64,000 nt of DNA from positions 28,417 through 92,416 of the forward strand of contig JAGARR010000020.1 in assembly GCA_017622135.1 (NCBI GenBank), written 5' to 3'. Below the pieces are notes generated by a model that saw only the letters and a list, made by a program, of their open reading frames with translations, did not search any database and had not been told where the DNA came from. The DNA comes from Spirochaetaceae bacterium. GTDB lineage: Bacteria > Spirochaetota > Spirochaetia > Treponematales > Treponemataceae. Numbering within the stretch: the stretch's first letter is position 1; the number at the start of each line of letters is the position of its first letter. The translations under genes and the position numbers were made by a program. Shown here in pieces: positions 11,972 through 19,507 of this stretch.

Positions 11972-12073
11972 GGGGTTCTTAGGGGCAGGCAGCCCCTAAG
12001 CAGTGCTGGGGGAAGGGGAGGTTTTAGGAGGGGAAAACCCCCGCTTCTGAGTAGAGGGGGTGTCCCCTCCTAA
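11972..12073 (+). repeat. 102-bp palindromic repeat element, copy A
   Basis: The element starts GGGGTTCTTAGGGGC and ends GTCCCCTCCTAA. It contains two hairpins: TTAGGGGC pairs with GCCCCTAA, and TTAGGAGGGGA near the middle pairs with TCCCCTCCTAA at the right end, enclosing a CCCCC/GGGGG pair. It is about 96 percent identical to copy B, and identity stops sharply at both borders. It interrupts the Rpn gene. No coding capacity is seen, so it looks like a small non-autonomous repeat. Confidence 0.85.
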
Positions 12074-12400
12074 ATCACCGTGGAAATGCAAACTGGACAC
12101 AAGAAGGAGCTTCCCAAACGGAGCCGCTATTACCAAAGCGTTGCAGATGTCAGCACCACTCCCACAGGAGCAAAATATCGCAATTTGCCAGATAATATCC
12201 TCATCTTTATTTGTACTTTTGATCCCTTCAACAAAAATCTTCCCCGCTACACCTTCCAGTACACTTGTGATGAAGCCCCCGAACTCAAGCTAAAAGACGG
12301 TTCCCTCCGCATCTTTTTGAACACCACTGCAAATCAGTTAGATAACCTTGACCAGAAGCTCCAAGCATTTTATCATTACTTACAGAAATCTCTTTTGTCT

Positions 12401-12503
12401 GGGGTTCTTAGGGGCAAGCAGCCCCTAAGCAGTGCTGGGGGGAAAGGGAGGTTTTAGGAGGGGAAACCCACCGCTTCTGAGTAGAGGGGGTGTCCCCTCC
12501 TAA
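12401..12503 (+). repeat. 103-bp palindromic repeat element, copy B
   Basis: This second copy has the same orientation, borders and hairpins as copy A, with only a few differences clustered in the G-rich spacer and one in the loop-side C run. It separates the second and third pieces of the broken Rpn gene. Confidence 0.85.
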
Positions 12504-12787
12504 CTACAGGAGGCACTACATGACTTGGGCTGTAAAAATGGCAGATGCACGGTATGACGGCTACGACGAGGGTTATGAGAAAGGTATCTCCGTTGGACTA
12601 ACCACTGGCCGGGAAGAAGGCATTTCTATTGGGCTGGAACGGGGGGCATACCAGACCAAGCTGGAGACGGCAAAGAGTTTTCTTGCAGAAGGACTTACTC
12701 CTCAAGTGGTTGCTCGTTGTACTGGGCTTCCGATAGAGAGGGTGATGGAATTAAGTACAATTACAGATAGATTAAAGGAGGAATAAA

Positions 12788-13228
12788 ATGAGTTGTCATG
12801 ATATTGGAAGAGGACTGGATTCTGTAACACGGGTTGTTATTGAAATGTATGATACAGGGGAAATCACTATTAAGACGGCATTAAAGTTATTTACTGCCTT
12901 AAGAAATGGTGTATATTGGTGCGATGGAAACGAACATGAGGCAGTTCTGTCAATTTTTAACTGCAGATGTGGAAACTGTCTTAAAAAAATGAAACCTGGA
13001 GAAAAATTCTTTGATATCGACGATTCCCCCAGTGGAGTTATAGAAAATTCCGACGATATTTTGAGAAATTATAAAGAAGATTATGCAGGCTGGCGTTTTT
13101 GTACTGAATGTTTTGATAAAATCATAAGCACTGTCAGTAACGGAAATTACTCAGGTGAAGATGCACGAAAATATATTGAACAGATACACGAAGATAGGCC
13201 AGAAGATTTTACTGTGGTGGACGAGTAA
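12788..13228 (+). CDS. Hypothetical protein with CxC/CxxC cysteine pairs
   Basis: This 146-residue protein is not recognised with confidence. It begins MSCHDIGRGLDSV and has a predicted helical N-terminal half. Two Cys pairs (CRCGNC near residue 57-62 and CTEC near residue 102-105) could bind a metal such as zinc. The C-terminus is acidic. A strong GGAGG lies six bases before the ATG, and the codons are AT-rich, unlike most of the window. It starts one base after the broken Rpn gene and is followed by another Rpn remnant, so it is probably cargo in a turnover region. It appears intact. Confidence 0.6.
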   Translation: MSCHDIGRGLDSVTRVVIEMYDTGEITIKTALKLFTALRNGVYWCDGNEHEAVLSIFNCRCGNCLKKMKPGEKFFDIDDSPSGVIENSDDILRNYKEDYAGWRFCTECFDKIISTVSNGNYSGEDARKYIEQIHEDRPEDFTVVDE

Positions 13229-13268
13229 ATACTGCAGTTCAGTGATGGTGTAAGGAGGTGAATACCCC

Positions 13269-13728
13269 ATTCCCCTAGAGGACGGTACCGAAAAGATTTT
13301 TCTCAACACTTCACCCAAAGACCTCAGCAACCTTGACGGTGATTTACGATTGTTCTATGATTATATCAAAGGTAACGTTGCACAAACTGCCTTTACTAAG
13401 AAACTGGATGCTACAATTTCTCGTATGAAGCAAGAACAGGAGGAAAGAAACATGTATCTTACTTACACATCCCGTATGATGGAATGTCGCCAAGACGGAT
13501 TTTCAGAAGGGACTTGCCACTGGTCGTGAAGAAGGCATTTCCATCGGGATGGAACGTGGATTAGAGAAAGGACTAGAACGTGGAGCCTACCAAAAAGCAT
13601 TGGAAACGGCAAAAGCATTCCTTTCTTACGGTGATTCTCCAGAGAAAGTTGCTCTTTGTACTGGGCTTCCGATGGAAATAGTGATGAAGCTGGTGCAACT
13701 GAGTAAAAGCTACACAGACAGGCTTTAG
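13269..13728 (+). pseudogene. Second Rpn-family nuclease remnant with frameshift
   Basis: Reading from 13269, the translation matches the C-terminal half of the Rpn family (DGTEKIFLNTSPKDLSNLDG, then YIKGN and an MYLTYTSRMMECRQDGF helix). A one-base insertion near 13512-13514 shifts the frame. In the next frame the sequence continues LATGREEGISIG to a normal tail ending TDRL and a stop at 13726. The N-terminal half is absent. It is similar to, but clearly diverged from, the broken gene at 11819-12786, so two paralogues decayed side by side. Confidence 0.75.
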
Positions 13729-13787
13729 ACAAAGATAAAACCCACTATTAAAGCATGAGACAGTGGGAGATGGGATTGAGATAGGGG

Positions 13788-13970
13788 TTATTCTGTTTGG
13801 AAGACTACACCTTGGGTTTTGTTGACGAATTCGTAGTGGATGGTGCGGGAAAGGCCTTCAGGTAGTTCGACTGGAGGAACAAAACCTGTAGCAGCTACTC
13901 GACTAGATGTAAAATAGGTGTTCTGGCAAAACTTTTTTACACGGATCGAACTGATGGGAAGTTTGCTCAT
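13788..13970 (-). pseudogene. Probable C-terminal remnant of an NAD-dependent sugar epimerase/dehydratase
   Basis: The 60-residue reading frame contains ATGFVPPVELPEGL and TIHYEF, which resemble the C-terminal signature of NAD-dependent epimerase/dehydratases of sugar nucleotides. The Rossmann domain and catalytic YxxxK are missing, so it is a tail only. Its ATG overlaps the stop codon of the glycosyltransferase gene (ATGA), so it could still be translated by coupling. It marks the distal end of the glycan operon and suggests that a longer gene was cut when the cassette joined the neighbouring region. Confidence 0.45.
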
Positions 13971-15139
13971 TCTAAGGATTCATAGCCTTCTAATTTTTTA
14001 TCCCATGAATAATTATGTAATACAGTTTCATATCCAGCACATGCTATTTTTTTTCGATACTCAGGATTTCTCATAAGCTCTAAACATGATTCTGCTATTT
14101 CAATCGCAGAATCTTTAATAAAGCAATTAATACCATCTGTTAATTCAGGAATTGCTGAAGAAATAATAGAAGTCATTATTACTGGTATCATACATCCCAT
14201 AGAAACTAAAACTTTATTTTGAATTCCTGCTGCAATTCTAACAGGAGCAACAGTAAGACAAGAGTCTATTATTTCATACTCTATAGATTCAACAAAACCT
14301 GTAACAAAAATTGACTTTCCGTCAGCAAGATTCTGAATCTTTTCTGGAGGTTCTGCTCCATATATATAAAATACAGCATTGGATTCAGAACGTTTTATGA
14401 GGGGGAAAATCTCTTCAATAAAATACAAAACAGCATCTTGATTTTGTAGAGTTCTCATATTTCCGATAAAACAAATCTTCATGGGATTATAATTTTCTGT
14501 TGGATTATTTATTATATTCACACCATTTGTATAACAATGCAAACTCTTCTCATGCACATTAAAACCGTTGTTTAGATAATCAATATCCATTTGGGACACC
14601 AGTATAACTTTAGGATATGTTTTTATGATCTTCCTTTCGTAATTTTTTATTAAATTTCTTTCAAATCTATATACTATTTGTTTAATCGAACGTCTTTTTG
14701 ATTGAGTAGCAAGTTCATAGGTTTTTGACAGTGCATCTGTCATTTCTACTATTGACTTACTTTTCATACCAGTCTTATCAAGATATGGAACCATTCTAAG
14801 CAGATGTGCGATATACTCATCAGGTTTCTCTGATTTTATTGTCTTTTTTAGTTGTCCTAGAAATGGTGCTGAAAAATAATAACCGCACTGAGCTGGCCTT
14901 TGACATAATGCAAACAAAACAGCAAAAATATATGACGAAAATTTATGTTTTTTCACCAAATAAATTGTATCATATAAATCAAAGTATTCTTTTTTTAATT
15001 TAATTTCTCCGAAACAAAAAGAAATCAGAATAAGTTCATGACCTTTATTTTTTAAATAACGTGAAATGCTATTTAACCGAAGTACATCACCGCCATTTTC
15101 TGGAAAAGGAAATCTTGGAGCCAAAAGGCAAATTTTCAT
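13967..15139 (-). CDS. Glycosyltransferase, GT-B fold (family 4-like)
   Basis: The 390-residue protein starts MKICLLAPRFPFPENGG, the N-terminal nucleotide-fold loop of GT4-type enzymes, and has the second domain from about residue 210 (KICFIGNMRT, then the acceptor-side motif GIQNKVLVSMGCMIPVI). It should transfer a sugar from a nucleotide sugar to a lipid-linked glycan on the cytoplasmic side. The sequence is strongly AT-rich. It is the last intact gene of the glycan operon, separated by 127 AT-rich bases from the GT2 gene. The donor sugar cannot be predicted. It resembles the subgroup seen in exopolysaccharide clusters. Confidence 0.85.
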   Translation of the reverse strand: MKICLLAPRFPFPENGGDVLRLNSISRYLKNKGHELILISFCFGEIKLKKEYFDLYDTIYLVKKHKFSSYIFAVLFALCQRPAQCGYYFSAPFLGQLKKTIKSEKPDEYIAHLLRMVPYLDKTGMKSKSIVEMTDALSKTYELATQSKRRSIKQIVYRFERNLIKNYERKIIKTYPKVILVSQMDIDYLNNGFNVHEKSLHCYTNGVNIINNPTENYNPMKICFIGNMRTLQNQDAVLYFIEEIFPLIKRSESNAVFYIYGAEPPEKIQNLADGKSIFVTGFVESIEYEIIDSCLTVAPVRIAAGIQNKVLVSMGCMIPVIMTSIISSAIPELTDGINCFIKDSAIEIAESCLELMRNPEYRKKIACAGYETVLHNYSWDKKLEGYESLE

Positions 15140-15266
15140 GAGTATAAATCTCCGTTATATTTTATGTAGTTCTATTAGAGTGTTAGATAGGAATAAAAAG
15201 ATATTCATTTAATTAGTTAAAAAAATTATCAAATTTGAACTTTTTCTGTGCTAATCTATATTCCTC

Positions 15267-16067
15267 TCATCTGCACAAGATTATGTGCTTCAAAACAGCT
15301 AGATTTCTATTAATGAAAAAAAATAAATTATATCTTGTACTCTTTGATAGATATAATTTCCAATATTCACAGAGCAAGAAAATATGAGTTTTGATAATTG
15401 TACCTCTATTTCGTGTTTTATTGGAAAGAGAATTCTCCTTGAACCGATAAAAATAAATTACATCTTCAGAAGCTTTCACTCCCACAGGTAAATCAGGTTC
15501 CATCGAGAACATAAAAAGGCCATCTTCTCCATAATCAAACTTTCTTGAAAAAGAAGTTTTTTTGCATATTACGGTTGGTAATAACTTTCCAATAGGTACT
15601 GAAAAATATGACTTAACTCTTATATGATTATATATTCCATTTGAATCAAGAGAATCATATAATTGTGTCAGATATATATCAGTTGTCCGCTTTGACAAAT
15701 CATCAAATCTTTGTACTTTTGCCAAGGCCATCTGACTACCATTTGTCTTCTCAAGCAATCCAGTAAGGTAATTTTCAGAAACCCAGTCATCAGAATCTAT
15801 GAAGGTAATATAATCTCCAGTGGCATGCTTGATACCAATATTACGGGCATTTGACACACCTTTTTCTAAAGAATAAATATACTGTATCTTTAAAGGGGAA
15901 TTATTGAGATAATGCTGTATTTCCTGCTCATAAGGATGCTGCTCACCATTCAATATCAGTACAACATCAAACTCATCCACCGATAAAGTCTGGCGAGAAA
16001 GGGAATCCAAACACTCATATAGAGTGTAATCAGGTTTATAAGTTGGAATTATGACGGTTATTTTCAT
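15267..16067 (-). CDS. Glycosyltransferase family 2
   Basis: This 266-residue GT-A enzyme has the opening KITVIIPTYKPDYTLYECLDSL, written here only as its family signature, and the metal-binding DSDDWV motif near residue 90. The start at 16067 is chosen because AGAAGG lies eight bases upstream; the gene therefore overlaps the polymerase gene by 32 bases, implying coupled translation. The C-terminal part is basic and aromatic, as in membrane-associated transferases. Its place in the cluster suggests it builds the repeat unit; donor and linkage are not predictable. Confidence 0.88.
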   Translation of the reverse strand: MKITVIIPTYKPDYTLYECLDSLSRQTLSVDEFDVVLILNGEQHPYEQEIQHYLNNSPLKIQYIYSLEKGVSNARNIGIKHATGDYITFIDSDDWVSENYLTGLLEKTNGSQMALAKVQRFDDLSKRTTDIYLTQLYDSLDSNGIYNHIRVKSYFSVPIGKLLPTVICKKTSFSRKFDYGEDGLFMFSMEPDLPVGVKASEDVIYFYRFKENSLSNKTRNRGTIIKTHIFLLCEYWKLYLSKSTRYNLFFFINRNLAVLKHIILCR

Positions 16068-17355
16068 GAAAATACCTTCTTTTATTTTCAATGTATAGAC
16101 ATACAATTATTGCTACAAGAATAGTAAAGCGTGGGCTGGCATAATCAGCGGTATAAAAACAACATATAAGTAAATTCGCCACTAATAACTGGGCCCCCCT
16201 TCCTCCACCATATCTATAGATACTAGTTGTCATATACCACAGCAAGCAAAATAACCCTACAAGTAAAAATAATCCAATCAATCCATATTCAACAAAAAAA
16301 TCTATGAAAATTACGTGGCTTGTCACTGCAATTGGCTTTCCAGTCTGCCAACCAGTTACATAGAATACAAATTGACGCATATAATCAAACCCCTTTGGTC
16401 CATATCCAAATAATAGTGTAAATGGAGAACTGTCACTCAGTATATGCATGATAGGTAAATAGCCTTCCTGCAACCGATCAGAAGCCAACAGTTGTTCCAA
16501 ATCCAATCTTTTCAATACAGAAAAAAATATATTTCCACCCAATAGAACGACTGAAGTAGCCAAAATGCCTAGAATGAATCCAAACACAAATTTCCTCTTG
16601 TTTCTACGCATAAAAAAGTACACAAGGAGAAGTACAAGCAAAAAATTGCAATAAGCGGACAAAGAGAGAGTGAACAACAATAAGCCTATGACTCCTACCA
16701 AAAGCATATTACGAACACAAAAACTTTTTGATAGTGAGGGAATAGTTTTATAGAATACAATAATGAATAAATCAATCAAGTATGGTATAAGATAGGCTGG
16801 TTCCTCGGCAATAGATGTCACACGAAAACCTAGACCAATATTTTTGTCTATAGAGTGAATGTAATTACGTGTTTCTATATTTATGAATGGAGCACCAAAG
16901 ACATAATGAGCCAATTGCCACCATCCAAAGACAAGTAAGACAATACATCCTAAACTGTATGCATGCAACAATGTCTGTACCTTTAAAAAACCTTTTTGAT
17001 ATACAAACCTTATAACTAAATACATGCATAAATATACAAGGCAATTACTCATTCGTCCCATAGTAGACGGAAAGAAATCAATAAATCCACTGCCCATTAT
17101 AAAACAATTGATTGCAGAAACTATAATCCACAAAAATGGTATTGTATAAAACAAGCAGAGAATCAATATATCCCATCGACACAAGAATGAGCCATGAATG
17201 TACAATACCAAAAATAAGATAGAGATATACACTGAGGCAATGCTCAAAGTACTGAATACCGTCTTATTAAAGACAGACATGAACACTGCAAAGCAAGCAA
17301 ACAAAGATAGAATAGAGATATGATTAATTTTCCTGGGATGCTGAAGAGTTTTCAT
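16036..17355 (-). CDS. Membrane protein, probable O-antigen/capsule polymerase (Wzy-like)
   Basis: The 439-residue protein is very hydrophobic with about ten to twelve predicted membrane helices and a large external loop at about residues 275-345, the typical topology of Wzy/O-antigen ligase-like proteins. Such sequences diverge quickly and carry few fixed motifs, so the call rests on topology and on the neighbours (flippase, glycosyltransferases). It would join undecaprenyl-linked repeat units on the outer face of the inner membrane. A role as ligase cannot be excluded. The codons are AT-rich like the rest of the cassette. Confidence 0.75.
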   Translation of the reverse strand: MKTLQHPRKINHISILSLFACFAVFMSVFNKTVFSTLSIASVYISILFLVLYIHGSFLCRWDILILCLFYTIPFLWIIVSAINCFIMGSGFIDFFPSTMGRMSNCLVYLCMYLVIRFVYQKGFLKVQTLLHAYSLGCIVLLVFGWWQLAHYVFGAPFINIETRNYIHSIDKNIGLGFRVTSIAEEPAYLIPYLIDLFIIVFYKTIPSLSKSFCVRNMLLVGVIGLLLFTLSLSAYCNFLLVLLLVYFFMRRNKRKFVFGFILGILATSVVLLGGNIFFSVLKRLDLEQLLASDRLQEGYLPIMHILSDSSPFTLLFGYGPKGFDYMRQFVFYVTGWQTGKPIAVTSHVIFIDFFVEYGLIGLFLLVGLFCLLWYMTTSIYRYGGGRGAQLLVANLLICCFYTADYASPRFTILVAIIVCLYIENKRRYFHENNRHNSNL

Positions 17356-17453
17356 TCTTGTTCTATCTTTATTTCAAATCTTTCTTTCGCTTCAAATAAA
17401 TAACAATCAACCGAACAAGGGGATAAAGATGAAATAAAATTTCACCGTGTAAC

Positions 17454-17498
17454 AAATATTTCTACAAAGATTGTGTCACAATCTTTGTAGAAATATTT
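17454..17498 (-). repeat. Perfect 45-base inverted repeat inside the glycan operon
   Basis: Two 22-base arms (17454-17475 and 17477-17498) are exactly complementary around a single base at 17476. It lies between the pyruvyltransferase stop and the polymerase start. On the transcribed strand the stem is followed by only a weak T run (ATTTG), so it could be a leaky terminator, an RNA-processing hairpin or a protein site. The surrounding 170-base gap (17356-17525) has nothing else recognisable. Confidence 0.85.
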
Positions 17499-17525
17499 TC
17501 CCTCTTATACATTGGTACAATTATG

Positions 17526-18638
17526 TTAATGTGTGGCATTTAACAACTCCAAAAACCTCTGGCTTATTTTTACTGGATTGGGCTTGTATTCCTTATCAAG
17601 CACGGAAAAATCCTCTTGCAGCCAGAGAGAGGCTATCTCCAATTGATTAAACAATGACTCCATCCTGGTGTTCATCCCAGCATACTTTCCCTTCAACTTA
17701 ACTACACCGAACTTTTTCCCGAACAAGGAGCTGAACACGCAGCAATGGAAGCTGTTTGTTACCACGTATTCCGCATTATCTACCAAGGAAAGCCATTCAG
17801 GAATAGTGGCAAAGCACTTCTCCCTCTTGTCCAGAACACCGTTGCCAGTGACGTACACAACCTTAAGCTGCCTATCTGCTGCAAAGCCATAAACTTTTTG
17901 GATATCAAAATCACATTGATTATTGAGCATGTAAAGAAAAAGGTATTTTTGTTCCTGCTTCTGCACATTCTCACTTTGATAAAGCGTTCTATACACATCT
18001 GCTTCTAGCAAAAAGGTTGGGTCGCAGACAAGCTCTGCACTCTCGTATCCACATTGCCTGCAAAGCTCAATGCCGTTTTCTTCCCGCACGGAAACGTAGG
18101 AAAATTTCTGCAACAGGGGCTTTATCTCGTCAATCAATTTTCGAGATAAGGAATGCACGCTCCAGCTTGCGGCGTAGCTCATTCTTTTCGTTGATTCTGT
18201 TCCAAAATCAAGCATATAAGCATGGACAACAGGATGATTTTTTACTTTTGATATCCAAGAAAAATTCCAAACCTGATCACTTCCCACAATGCAGCAGTCG
18301 GCCTGAGGTGGATTATCCTTCAACTGATTATAAGTTGTATATAAAACTTCTGATTGCTGTATGTATTTGTTGCGGAAATCATCAAAATGACGTAAGGAAT
18401 TTTCTTTATTCAGATTCTTTCTATACATATGAAATTTCATGTAACGAACTAATCTGTTAAGATTCAACGATTTAATCAATCTGAGATATAATGGTGTCTT
18501 TTTGTCAATTGACGCTTCATACCGAATCAAATAGGCATCGTGGCCAGCATCCCGCAGATATTTCTGCAAAGCATAGCATTGAAGCAGCTGGCCGTAGTTA
18601 TCGTTGCTCCACCAGAAGGTCATAATTCCGATTTTCAT
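17526..18638 (-). CDS. Polysaccharide pyruvyl transferase family protein
   Basis: This 370-residue enzyme fits the polysaccharide pyruvyl transferase family (PF04230), which puts pyruvate ketals from phosphoenolpyruvate onto sugars. The N-terminus MKIGIMTFWWSNDNYGQLLQ is diagnostic of the family, as are VGSDQVWNF near residue 118 and the late stretch TNSFHCCVFSSLFGKKF. It lies five bases after the SDR gene in the same operon. Pyruvylation would add negative charge to the surface glycan. The acceptor sugar is unknown. Some members of this family act on other substrates, so the reaction is inferred from family and context. Confidence 0.88.
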   Translation of the reverse strand: MKIGIMTFWWSNDNYGQLLQCYALQKYLRDAGHDAYLIRYEASIDKKTPLYLRLIKSLNLNRLVRYMKFHMYRKNLNKENSLRHFDDFRNKYIQQSEVLYTTYNQLKDNPPQADCCIVGSDQVWNFSWISKVKNHPVVHAYMLDFGTESTKRMSYAASWSVHSLSRKLIDEIKPLLQKFSYVSVREENGIELCRQCGYESAELVCDPTFLLEADVYRTLYQSENVQKQEQKYLFLYMLNNQCDFDIQKVYGFAADRQLKVVYVTGNGVLDKREKCFATIPEWLSLVDNAEYVVTNSFHCCVFSSLFGKKFGVVKLKGKYAGMNTRMESLFNQLEIASLWLQEDFSVLDKEYKPNPVKISQRFLELLNATH

Positions 18639-18643
18639 GTTGG

Positions 18644-19501
18644 TTAATCCCCATGCAATCCAAGTGTTCGTCCGCCATCAACACAAAGGTTTATACCTGT
18701 AATAAATTTTGCTTCATCGGATAGCAAGTAACAGACAGCACCAGCAATGTCTTCTGGCTTTCCAGGAATACCAAGATAATTACATCTTATACCAGCTTCA
18801 ATATCACGTTCGCTCATAATGCCACGAAGAATCTTTCCAGGAGACACAACATTCACTCTGATACCTAGCTTTCCAAGTTCCAAAGCAAGGGATTTTGAAA
18901 AACCATTTATTCCTGCTTTAGCTGCAGCATACTCACTATAATTCTCTTTTCCCCCAAGGCCTATGATGGAAGATATATTAATAATTCCTCCACCTCTAGG
19001 AATATAGGAGACACATCCTCGACACATATTTACTGTTCCCATTAAATTTGTATGGATTATATCGTTGATTACACTGTAATCTTGCTTTATAAAAGGTTTC
19101 GCTGCACCACGAGATCCACCACCAGCACAGTTGACCAAAAAGTTAAGTTTCTCTCTCCCTAATACAATCTGAAGTTTTTCCTGTATATCCTCAAATCTTG
19201 TAACATCAAGAATCAGTGGAACGGCTGCTCCTCCCAAAGAATGGATTTCCTCAACAACAGAATCAACAGTCACCTTTGTTCTTCCACAGACATATACCTT
19301 TGCCCCCTCACAAGCCATTCTCAAACAGATGGCTCGTCCTATCCCACCAGCACCACCAGTGACAATAACTGTCTTTCCCTCAAATTGCTTTAGAGAGACT
19401 TTTTGGGGCAATTGATAGAGCGATTGTGTATTGATATTGATTACTAAAATCTTTTTCAAAACAGCTTTTATCTTTTTAGGAATAAATCGTGCTAAACCCA
19501 T
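18644..19501 (-). CDS. SDR-family oxidoreductase in the glycan operon
   Basis: This 285-residue short-chain dehydrogenase has the nucleotide-binding motif TGGAGGIG near residue 48, the NCAGG motif, and the catalytic Ser and YAAAK pair. An N-terminal extension of about 38 basic and hydrophobic residues is unusual for classic SDRs and may be a membrane anchor. The family converts keto and hydroxy groups with NAD(P)H. It follows the MenD-like gene by six bases and is followed by the pyruvyltransferase after five, so the three are co-translated. The likely role is reduction of a keto product made by the MenD-like enzyme, which is an inference. Confidence 0.85.
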   Translation of the reverse strand: MGLARFIPKKIKAVLKKILVININTQSLYQLPQKVSLKQFEGKTVIVTGGAGGIGRAICLRMACEGAKVYVCGRTKVTVDSVVEEIHSLGGAAVPLILDVTRFEDIQEKLQIVLGREKLNFLVNCAGGGSRGAAKPFIKQDYSVINDIIHTNLMGTVNMCRGCVSYIPRGGGIINISSIIGLGGKENYSEYAAAKAGINGFSKSLALELGKLGIRVNVVSPGKILRGIMSERDIEAGIRCNYLGIPGKPEDIAGAVCYLLSDEAKFITGINLCVDGGRTLGLHGD

Positions 19502-19507
19502 ATTGAT

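Larger units (their letters stand above)
11819..12786 (+). pseudogene. Rpn-family PD-(D/E)XK nuclease/transposase gene, broken in three
   Basis: Three pieces together resemble one Rpn/PDDEXK_2 protein. Piece 1 (11819 to about 11955) starts MLTEAELQKQWESLTFTDDF with a GGAGGA ribosome site. Piece 2 (about 12079-12400) begins VEMQTGHKKELPKR, the conserved nuclease core, and runs through IFICTFDPFNKNLPRYTF. Piece 3 (about 12505-12786) holds the YRRHYMTWAVKMADARYDG helix and the Gly-rich GREEGISIGLERG tail. Between the pieces lie two copies of a ~102-bp palindromic repeat with stop codons. About 35-40 residues of the usual sequence are missing at the first junction and some 25 at the second, so the repeats came with deletions. 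Piece 3 alone could still be read as a 90-residue helical peptide. Function is lost unless the pieces are expressed separately. Confidence 0.78.
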
